The notes below the pieces were generated by a model. The model ran no database searches and was not told the DNA's origin. It saw only the letters and a list, made by a program, of their open reading frames with translations. A stretch of DNA of 23,931 nucleotides from a virus: the IMG/VR virus record IMGVR_UViG_3300022187_000236, positions 1-23,931 of that record; one strand, 5' to 3'. The translations under genes and the position numbers were made by a program. Positions 13,634-19,429 of the stretch are shown one piece after another. Within the stretch, counting starts at the first letter, position 1; every line of letters begins with the position of its first letter.

Positions 13634-13784
13634 GCATCTTCTCCTTAGTGGAACCAACAGAAACGTCTTGGAATACTTTAACAGCAGCCGCAGCTTTTTT
13701 TGCTTTATCTTCGTCGAACAAAAAGTCGTAGGTGCTATCCGGTGAATCCGGAACAGAACCAGCTTGGTAAGATTGAGCAGCCAT
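13527..13784 (-). CDS. Ala/Gln-rich hypothetical protein, 85 aa
   Basis: The protein starts MAAQSYQAGSVPDSPDSTYD and then becomes one long polar helix rich in Ala, Gln, Glu and Lys. No family is recognised. ATG 13784 lacks a strong Shine-Dalgarno. The last 107 nt are read in a second frame as the N-terminus of the TerS candidate, whose Shine-Dalgarno is inside this gene, so translation of the two may be coupled. Confidence 0.6.
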   Translation of the reverse strand: MAAQSYQAGSVPDSPDSTYDFLFDEDKAKKAAAAVKVFQDVSVGSTKEKMREEGRQQRESAAQAQDFSQQDEARDYEQAQRAYRF

Positions 13785-13801
13785 AATTAAATCTTTTACG
13801 C

Positions 13802-13960
13802 TTATTCTACCTCTTTTGTTTTTTCTTCTGCTGGTTTTTGCGCATCTAACAAACGTTGACGTTGATAATCAAAAGCTTTTTTGGTAGCTTTTTTATACAG
13901 ACTCAAATCTTTTTGTAAACTTGAGTCTGTATTTGTTTTTTCGTCTTGCCGTTTTTTCAC
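13802..13960 (-). CDS. Small charged protein, 52 aa, GTG start
   Basis: The frame begins at GTG 13960, 4 nt after the upstream stop. It reads MKKRQDEKTNTDSSLQKDLS and continues as a Lys/Gln/Arg-rich helix (LYKKATKKAFDYQRQRLL) ending EEKTKEVE. It fits the series of small charged proteins in this block. It fills an otherwise empty 180-nt gap and contains a perfect 12-bp inverted repeat. No Shine-Dalgarno is evident, so confidence is moderate. Confidence 0.5.
   Translation of the reverse strand: MKKRQDEKTNTDSSLQKDLSLYKKATKKAFDYQRQRLLDAQKPAEEKTKEVE
13895..13932. repeat. Perfect 12-bp inverted repeat with 14-nt loop
   Basis: ATACAGACTCAA at 13895-13906 is matched exactly by TTGAGTCTGTAT at 13921-13932. 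On the plus strand the second arm is followed by TTGTTTTTTCG, terminator-like for plus-strand RNA. On the minus (coding) strand it is followed by A residues. It lies inside the 52-aa frame. Confidence 0.8.
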
Positions 13961-13964
13961 TACA

Positions 13965-14201
13965 TCAGAAATTGGTCATCATACTGGCGAGGCCACCAGC
14001 ATAGATATCTTTACGACCTTCTTTTGACTTTTGTTTCTGTTGTGTCATCTTAGATGACGTAAGACGATTTAACAGTTCTTGGAACTGATTTAAATCTTGA
14101 CTGGTAAAAGTACCTTCAGTTGCACCTGCTTGCCCATAATCAGCTGCGTCCATAATATAAGTTGGAGTGAATTCCTGATTCCACGAGCGAGTCATTGCCA
14201 T
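13965..14201 (-). CDS. Hypothetical protein, 78 aa
   Basis: The protein starts MAMTRSWNQEFTPTYIMDAA, has an amphipathic helix (SQDLNQFQELLNRLTSSK) and a basic segment (QQKQKSKEGRK), and ends GGLASMMTNF. I do not recognise it. No strong Shine-Dalgarno precedes ATG 14201; ATG 14195 two codons later is an alternative start. A 53-nt AT-rich gap with repeated AAATAAATA-like words lies upstream. Confidence 0.6.
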   Translation of the reverse strand: MAMTRSWNQEFTPTYIMDAADYGQAGATEGTFTSQDLNQFQELLNRLTSSKMTQQKQKSKEGRKDIYAGGLASMMTNF

Positions 14202-14254
14202 TGCTTTTGAGCTGTTTTACAAATAAATAATAACATAAATAAATCAAACATTAT

Positions 14255-14791
14255 CTAAAAACTCCAAATACTACCTAACATACCAGTCATTGCGTTCATC
14301 TTGCCTAGCTTCTCTTTACTCTGTAAATCAAACTTTTGCATATATTTAGCAGCTTCTAACTCCATGTTTTTGATATCGCTGTCAATATTTCCTTGAAGAG
14401 TAATAAGGTTTTGCTTTAACTGTGCATCAAGCTCGAATGGAGTAGAGCCTTCTCTTGTAGCATATTCAATTGCTTCGGCACCTTCTCTTAACTCATCTTT
14501 GCCAAAATCTTTGTAATGCTGTTGACCCCACTGAGCTTTGTTCTGTGTTCCACCAGCCTGAACATAGTCTTGATATGCTTGAGACAAGTCTGAACTTGCA
14601 TCTACATAATCAGTGTATGCTTTGAATTTTGATGGAAGTTGAGATACTGCGGTACTTATTTCTTTCTTCTTTTCTGTACCAGGAATAATTTGATCTGTTG
14701 TACCAGGGACAAAAGGAATCTTTGGTCCGGGCCTAAGTGGGCCTGGACCTACAAAATCAACAGTTGGATTTAAATTACCAATGATAGGCAT
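14255..14791 (-). CDS. Hypothetical internal-type virion protein, 178 aa, with a WGxxHYxxFG motif
   Basis: A Pro/Gly-rich N-terminus (VGPGPLRPGPKIPFVPG, 14-30) is followed by helical sequence. Residues about 70-102 read SQAYQDYVQAGG, then WGQQHYKDFGKDELR. The AYxxY...WGxxHYxxFGxxExR pattern recalls short repeats in cyanobacterial secreted and structural proteins, here in one copy. The C-terminal half is a long helix (LKQNLITLQGNIDSDIKNME). It lies among the putative ejection proteins. The function is unknown; motif recognition is from memory. Confidence 0.65.
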   Translation of the reverse strand: MPIIGNLNPTVDFVGPGPLRPGPKIPFVPGTTDQIIPGTEKKKEISTAVSQLPSKFKAYTDYVDASSDLSQAYQDYVQAGGTQNKAQWGQQHYKDFGKDELREGAEAIEYATREGSTPFELDAQLKQNLITLQGNIDSDIKNMELEAAKYMQKFDLQSKEKLGKMNAMTGMLGSIWSF

Positions 14792-14823
14792 TTTATTTTG
14801 CTACATTCTCTTTTTATTATAGG

Positions 14824-15243
14824 CTAACCCATTTGATAACCAATGGGAGAAATTATTGATCCATATCGTCCTGTTTTTGCTCCGGCTTCATCTCGAATAG
14901 GCCTACCATAATATGCTGCCATCTTTGTTTCTTCATCCGTCATTGGCCCTGTTGTTTCTAGATACTGAACAGATTCAGGCCTCATAGAAAGCTGTGACGT
15001 AACAGAAGATGTAATCTCGGAAGGCGTTTTAGCATTAATTAAATCTAAATAATCATATACATCTTGTTGCTCTTGCGCACCAGGCTGTCTACCTAAAAGA
15101 GCTTGAAAACTATCTTTAATAGTTCTATTGAAGAAATCCTCTTTCTGCTGACCTCTAAGTTTATAGCTATTTAAAAGCTTTTGAAAAGTTTCAGGAGTGT
15201 AAGCGGGTTCATAACTTTTGGCAAAGTCTAAAGGATTAGCCAT
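14824..15243 (-). CDS. Hypothetical protein, 139 aa, weak DUF4214-like segment
   Basis: The start is ATG 15243, with GAGGAG about 9 nt upstream; a TTG at 15252 would overlap the previous stop and is less likely. The protein starts MANPLDFAKSYEPAYTPETF. Residues about 43-90 (IKDSFQALLGRQPGAQEQQD, then a helix) have the 'xLLGRxPxxxE' shape of DUF4214-type helical modules known in bacterial surface proteins and some phage internal proteins. The match is short and not decisive. The C-terminus (GRYGSIISPIGYQMG) is polar and Gly-rich. Confidence 0.65.
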   Translation of the reverse strand: MANPLDFAKSYEPAYTPETFQKLLNSYKLRGQQKEDFFNRTIKDSFQALLGRQPGAQEQQDVYDYLDLINAKTPSEITSSVTSQLSMRPESVQYLETTGPMTDEETKMAAYYGRPIRDEAGAKTGRYGSIISPIGYQMG

Positions 15244-15244
15244 G

Positions 15245-15673
15245 TTAAACAACTCCTCTATAACGTCCTGCTAAAGAAGCCATGTAACCGGCTTTAGCGG
15301 GTTCTTCTTGTAAGAATATTCTATCAGAAAGACTTCTTGCTCTTTCCCTGGCAACAAATGGAGAAGTAGCTCCTAGCTCGTAGTCAAATGCTTTGCCAAA
15401 ACCTTGCCTTGCTAATTCAGCTTCAGGAGCAAATAAGTTTAAACCAACTTGTACTTTTGCTGCTTCTGCTCTTGCTTTTTCTTGTCTACTGGCTCCAAAG
15501 GCACTACCAATTAATTGAAGACCTGCAGGAATTGCTGTTAATGCAGCAAGAGGACCAAAACCTAAACCAGCAAGTCCTCCAGCGGCACCTGCAGCACCAC
15601 CTGCAGCACCACCAAGACCACTCAGGCTGCCTACACCCCCTAAAACATCTCCAATACTTCTTAAACCACTCAT
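15245..15673 (-). CDS. Gly/Ala-rich membrane-active-type virion protein, 142 aa
   Basis: Residues 7-60 are dominated by Gly, Ala and Leu with GxxxG-type spacing (GGAAGGAAGAAGGLAGLGFG, then PLAALTAIPAGLQLIGSAFG), enough for one or two membrane helices. The remainder is a charged helix (RQEKARAEAAKVQVGL) and an Arg-rich C-terminus. Such proteins, grouped with large internal virion proteins, may form part of a DNA-ejection conduit through the host envelope. This is inference from composition and neighbours, since no family is recognised. The next gene starts just after its stop. Confidence 0.65.
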   Translation of the reverse strand: MSGLRSIGDVLGGVGSLSGLGGAAGGAAGAAGGLAGLGFGPLAALTAIPAGLQLIGSAFGASRQEKARAEAAKVQVGLNLFAPEAELARQGFGKAFDYELGATSPFVARERARSLSDRIFLQEEPAKAGYMASLAGRYRGVV

Positions 15674-15710
15674 TGTAATATGCTTTTTATTTATTTATTC
15701 TAAACCACTG

Positions 15711-16112
15711 TTATGTAAAATAACGAGTAACAGGAACGGCGGGAGTTGTTCCAAGGCGTTTTAATGCCTCAAAACGTTCTGGGTCATATGCAAATTTTGC
15801 TTGCTGTGCTCTTGAAAAAGCAGCGGGAACATCTTTTAATAAAGAACCTACAGCATTACCAATAATGCCATATTTCATTGCCGTTTCGCCACGTTTTTGA
15901 AAAATTGGCTCATACATTGAAATTAAACGTTGATGATAAGCTGGATCTTGATTCATTAACTGAGTTGCAAGATTGCCAGTAAGGGCTGTTGCCCATAGCC
16001 TATCTTCTTTAGGTAAATCTTCAAAATCAAATAATCCTTTTGCCTGTTGAAAATAAGGCAAGAAGTTTGAGTTAGAACCTGCCAGTTGATTGTTGATAGG
16101 AGTAGTGCTCAT
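15711..16112 (-). CDS. Hypothetical protein, 133 aa, virion module
   Basis: A helical protein (MSTTPINNQLAGSNSNFLPY, then a region with AYHQRLISMYEPIFQKRGE) with a modest hydrophobic stretch (YGIIGNAVGSLLKDVPAAF, about 81-99). No family is recognised. The upstream sequence GGTGATC, 4 nt before ATG 16112, could pair with the GATCACC part of the 16S rRNA 3' end, an unusual but usable ribosome site that includes the preceding TGA stop. It sits between two Gly-rich proteins of the putative ejection set. Confidence 0.65.
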   Translation of the reverse strand: MSTTPINNQLAGSNSNFLPYFQQAKGLFDFEDLPKEDRLWATALTGNLATQLMNQDPAYHQRLISMYEPIFQKRGETAMKYGIIGNAVGSLLKDVPAAFSRAQQAKFAYDPERFEALKRLGTTPAVPVTRYFT

Positions 16113-16118
16113 TTTTGA

Positions 16119-17015
16119 TCACCCAAAGCTAATTGACGGTGCTTGAAGCACATTTTGTGCATAAGGATTAGCTGTCATTGCAGTACGAACCATAGCACCA
16201 GTTTCTGCTTGCGCTCCAGTGGCTAACTTACCTGCTGTTGCTAGCGTACCAAGGCGGGCGTACTGGTTACCCATTGTTGCCATCATTGCTTGATTACGCA
16301 CCAGTTCATTGTTTTTTGCTTTTTCGATCATAGGCATATAACGCTGATCCTGTAAAAACTGCTGCTCTTGAAATGCTTTATTTAGAGTAAGAATATTTTG
16401 AGTTTCAGCTTGCATTGCATTACTAAGCAAACGCAGATCTAATTCACCCATTTTTTCACGCGCTGCTAACTGAGAACCAAGTTCTGCTTCTTTACCAGCA
16501 GTAGGTTCTTTTGTTAATTGTCGTTTTAGATATTCTGCACCGCTAGCTGCTGCTGGCGCACCAAAGAAACCACCAGTTACTGCACCAAGGAGCTGACCAA
16601 CGGGCTTCAGCCTTCCTGGCAGCAACATACCCCCAAGTGCACGCCCACCCATTGCAGCAGCACCACCACCAGCAAGAGCAGCAACAGCACCTGTAGGACG
16701 GCCTTCTGCATACTCTTCAGAGGCAACACCAATGGCAGGAAGAACACCCCCTAATAATGCAGCACGAGGAAACAAAGCAGAAGAACCAAGTGCTTGAAGT
16801 CCTTGCTCTGCGGCTCTTCCAGCTTTACCAGCTTGCATCCGAGCATAATGAGCACGCGTACCAGGGCGTCGTCCTTGTTTAGCAGCTTCAACTTCTTCAG
16901 CAGCCATTTGCCTGGCCTGTCCTTCACGCTGATGGGGTTGCATCCCGAAACTCAAGGGTATTGAAGAAGGATCGTACTGAGAATAATAAGGATTTCCAGC
17001 TAAGGGATTAGCCAT
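16119..17015 (-). CDS. Putative internal virion/ejection protein with Gly-rich membrane segments, 298 aa
   Basis: The first 75 residues are polar and Arg/Gln-rich. Three hydrophobic Gly/Ala segments follow: 84-98 (RAALLGGVLPAIGVA), 108-132 (VAALAGGGAAAMGGRALGGM) and 139-160 (QLLGAVTGGFFGAPAAAS). The C-terminal half is a long Gln/Met/Ala-rich helix (RLLSNAMQAETQNILTLNKA). This pattern of membrane-capable middle and helical tail suits proteins ejected with DNA to form a channel, as known for T7- and P22-type internal proteins. The role here is inferred and no direct homolog is recognised. It is separated from the next gene by 6 nt. Confidence 0.65.
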   Translation of the reverse strand: MANPLAGNPYYSQYDPSSIPLSFGMQPHQREGQARQMAAEEVEAAKQGRRPGTRAHYARMQAGKAGRAAEQGLQALGSSALFPRAALLGGVLPAIGVASEEYAEGRPTGAVAALAGGGAAAMGGRALGGMLLPGRLKPVGQLLGAVTGGFFGAPAAASGAEYLKRQLTKEPTAGKEAELGSQLAAREKMGELDLRLLSNAMQAETQNILTLNKAFQEQQFLQDQRYMPMIEKAKNNELVRNQAMMATMGNQYARLGTLATAGKLATGAQAETGAMVRTAMTANPYAQNVLQAPSISFG

Positions 17016-17052
17016 TGATTTTATCTTATGTCTTATTAATTAGATTCTAACA

Positions 17053-18015
17053 TTACATACCTTGAGTATATTCTTGAACCGTAGGTAATTGTGATTGACC
17101 TTGTGTTGCAAGCATTGCATTAGCAATCTTACCCATTGCCGCACCGGCTAAAGCACCACCGGCCCCTGCAGCAGCAACATAACGTGCCCTAGGTAATTGT
17201 TTTGGACCACGTAAGGCTAATGCTGTCGCACCAGCACCACCAGCTAAGGCACCTGCAGCTTGGAGTCCTACAGGGAAACCAACCACACGAAGCTCTGGTT
17301 CACCTTGTAAGTTCTCCATGGTACCTTTAACGATACCGATACCTAGTGGACCTTTATCGTTATAAAGGTAATTCATGTAATTTGCATATCTTCGTTTCGT
17401 AAGATCAGGAATATCTTCTTGCGCTGTTTCAAACTTAAGTGGACGACCTTGGCGTCCCAGGGCAAATCTATCAATTAACTCAGGTAAGACCTGACCTGTT
17501 TGACGGCGATCTTCTGACCCTTCTTCTGCATAAGATTGAGCAAAGCCCTTGGGGCGACCCAACTCACCAAGATTCGTAATATCAAACGTACCAAGAGATG
17601 CACTGACGGGAATACCAACAGAAGCAAGTTGAATAGCTGCACGTTGTGTTGGACTGTATTCGTAGATCTTACCGCCTACTACTTGCTCTGCAATTTTATC
17701 GGCAATAGCCATTGGGTGGTTATACCGCCAGTACATCTTACGTGTACCGTCTTCCCCAAGATCGGTTAATAGACGTGCTGCAACAGCACCCGTCATCTGA
17801 GCGGGAGTTTTTGCCGTAACACCTTGCCTTGAAAGATCTTTATAAAAACCTCGGGCTTCTTGGGTTATAGGAAGTACGGTATGACTTCTATAAACATCGT
17901 TAAGATCAGCTGTTGTTTCTTTTTTACCCTTAGCATACTTATCGCCAAGTGCAGTTGGCTGCATTGCAGAAACTGCTGCTTGCCACCCTTTTCGTAAGTC
18001 AGTGAGTATTGGCAT
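17053..18015 (-). CDS. Putative internal virion/ejection protein, 320 aa, two C-terminal membrane segments
   Basis: Residues 1-240 look soluble and mixed helix/strand (MPILTDLRKGWQAAVSAMQP at the start; KMYWRYNHPMAIADKIAEQV about 93-112). Two hydrophobic helices follow at about 245-268 and 279-302, separated by LRGPKQLPRAR. The segment ALAGGAGATALALRGPKQLP (256-275) closely resembles ALAGAGAGALALRGRNKIP in the 866-aa protein, so the two probably share a duplicated membrane module. The start ATG overlaps the previous stop as TAATG, with a G-rich GTGGGGG upstream. The ejection-protein role is inferred. Confidence 0.65.
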   Translation of the reverse strand: MPILTDLRKGWQAAVSAMQPTALGDKYAKGKKETTADLNDVYRSHTVLPITQEARGFYKDLSRQGVTAKTPAQMTGAVAARLLTDLGEDGTRKMYWRYNHPMAIADKIAEQVVGGKIYEYSPTQRAAIQLASVGIPVSASLGTFDITNLGELGRPKGFAQSYAEEGSEDRRQTGQVLPELIDRFALGRQGRPLKFETAQEDIPDLTKRRYANYMNYLYNDKGPLGIGIVKGTMENLQGEPELRVVGFPVGLQAAGALAGGAGATALALRGPKQLPRARYVAAAGAGGALAGAAMGKIANAMLATQGQSQLPTVQEYTQGM

Positions 18016-18617
18016 TAGACCCCCACGATCGCACCCATGTTTGCAGCAATGCCACCAAGGTCATACTGCTGAGGTTTCATCATCATCTCTTCTAGCTGTT
18101 GACGCATATAGGTACCTTCTAGACCCTGTGCCTGGAGCATGGTGCCAGGGAAATAAGCATTAGGCATACCCAGACGACCAGCAAGTACACCTTGATTAAT
18201 CAGATCACGTTGAATATTTTGTTGCATGATCTGTTGAGACTGGGAGATGTTACTAGGTGTTACTGACGGCATCTCACTTGCCGCAACAGCAAGACCAGAT
18301 AAACCAGATGCAAGAAAATTTGCTGGTAACTCAAGTTTTGAACGTACTTTTTCCTCCACCAGTTTTTTGGTTTTGGGATCTTGTACCATTCGGGTCGTAC
18401 CAGGGCGTAACTTCCTTACTGCCATGGTTGCGGGGTAGGATGCCGCTACGTCAGCCAGACCGTACTTTAACGCGGTACCAGGATCTGCGCCTGTTAAAGC
18501 AGCAAGACCAGCATTTAATGTGCCACTAAAAAGCGCATCGCGGGCAACATCTTTATTCTTAGTGGCAAAATTAAGTAATCTTGAAAACAACTGACCTTTC
18601 ATCTTATTGCCCCCCAT
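18015..18617 (-). CDS. Putative internal virion protein, up to 200 aa
   Basis: Two starts are possible: ATG 18617 (MGGNKMKGQ...) or ATG 18602 (MKGQ...). The run of G residues before ATG 18602 could serve as its ribosome site, so the shorter form may be used. Moderately hydrophobic Ala/Gly regions occur at about 30-68 (LFSGTLNAGLAALTGADPGT, then ALKYGLADVAASYPATMAV) and 100-115. The middle is basic (RMVQDPKTKKLVEEKVR) and the C-terminal half is Gln/Met-rich (QSQQIMQQNIQRDLINQG). No family is recognised. Composition and order group it with the ejection-type proteins. Confidence 0.6.
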   Translation of the reverse strand: MGGNKMKGQLFSRLLNFATKNKDVARDALFSGTLNAGLAALTGADPGTALKYGLADVAASYPATMAVRKLRPGTTRMVQDPKTKKLVEEKVRSKLELPANFLASGLSGLAVAASEMPSVTPSNISQSQQIMQQNIQRDLINQGVLAGRLGMPNAYFPGTMLQAQGLEGTYMRQQLEEMMMKPQQYDLGGIAANMGAIVGV

Positions 18618-18635
18618 TCAATCATTATAAATTAC

Positions 18636-19211
18636 TTAAGCCTCTTCTGATTTTTTATCTGTTTCTTTTTTGTTATCACTAGTTTTTCCTGCCATTAACT
18701 GTGCAATAGAAGAAGGTGGTTCTATTGACTGTTCAGCTTTGCTAAGGGCAAGTTTCATTAAATTGCCTAAAGGATCAAGATTGTCACGACGAGGATTTGG
18801 ATTTTTTACCCTTTTGGATAAAGTTGGACTTGTTTTATATGCTTGCACCCAATCTTCTCCTGTTTCTAAGAAATCAGGTTGTTGAGTAAAGGGTTCTTCA
18901 ACTATTGGTGCACCAACGTCAAAGTTATATGTGTCCCTATCAAAGCGACCCAGATTAGCAAATACTGAAAAGTTCTCTAAATGACCACTGTTAAAGTTTA
19001 GCCTTGGATTTTGAGATAGTTTTTTTGCTACTAATTTGTTGCCAAGCTCTTCAGACGTAAATCTATTTACATTAAAAGGAGGCTCGCGTTTTTGTGGCGT
19101 AGACGAAAACGCAGTATTGTAATCAATATTGTAATTGCCACCACGAGTAAAAAACTCAGAAACTTTGCTGAGATAATTTCGTGGATCAATTAAGCGACGA
19201 TCTCTGGGCAT
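18636..19211 (-). CDS. Hypothetical protein, 191 aa
   Basis: This is a polar protein rich in Asn, Phe, Arg and Pro (MPRDRRLIDPRNYLSKVSEF, then a middle with RLNFNSGHLENFSVFANLGR). It ends in a Lys/Glu-rich, probably disordered tail (KTSDNKKETDKKSEEA). It has no membrane segment and no recognised family. ATG 19211 overlaps the upstream stop as TAATG. A TATAAT word occurs just downstream in the gap before the next gene. Only its place in the virion module hints at function. Confidence 0.65.
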   Translation of the reverse strand: MPRDRRLIDPRNYLSKVSEFFTRGGNYNIDYNTAFSSTPQKREPPFNVNRFTSEELGNKLVAKKLSQNPRLNFNSGHLENFSVFANLGRFDRDTYNFDVGAPIVEEPFTQQPDFLETGEDWVQAYKTSPTLSKRVKNPNPRRDNLDPLGNLMKLALSKAEQSIEPPSSIAQLMAGKTSDNKKETDKKSEEA

Positions 19212-19429
19212 TACTTTTTAGCTTTTTTGTTTTTGTGTAATTTTACAAGGGTTTTACGCAAATTTGCTTGCTTTACGGTTTTATCATCATACTTTTCAGG
19301 ATTAGACAAAACATTGGATTGTAGCTGTGCTGATGTAATACCACGCCTTTTAGCTTTTGCTGTAAACGCTCCAGGGCGATCAATAGCCTTTTGGATCCAC
19401 TTCTTATCTTTTTTCTTTTTTTCAGCCAT
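19211..19429 (-). CDS. Small basic phage protein, 72 aa
   Basis: The protein opens MAEKKKKDKKWIQKAIDRPG, then AFTAKAKRRGITSAQLQSNV, and ends in a Lys-rich helix. The 'KWIQKAI..PGAFT.KAK..G' pattern is one I associate with small basic proteins of unknown function found in many phage structural regions. ATG 19429 is preceded by GGAGG with a 6-nt spacer and overlaps the previous stop (TAATG). The charge suggests contact with packaged DNA. This is inference. Confidence 0.7.
   Translation of the reverse strand: MAEKKKKDKKWIQKAIDRPGAFTAKAKRRGITSAQLQSNVLSNPEKYDDKTVKQANLRKTLVKLHKNKKAKK

Noticed and set aside
13634-13657. TTG start for the TerS candidate
   Set aside because: No Shine-Dalgarno is present there, whereas AAGGAG lies 7 nt before GTG 13633.
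15244-15252. TTG start for the 139-aa protein gene
   Set aside because: It would overlap the previous stop, and ATG 15243 has GAGGAG at good spacing.
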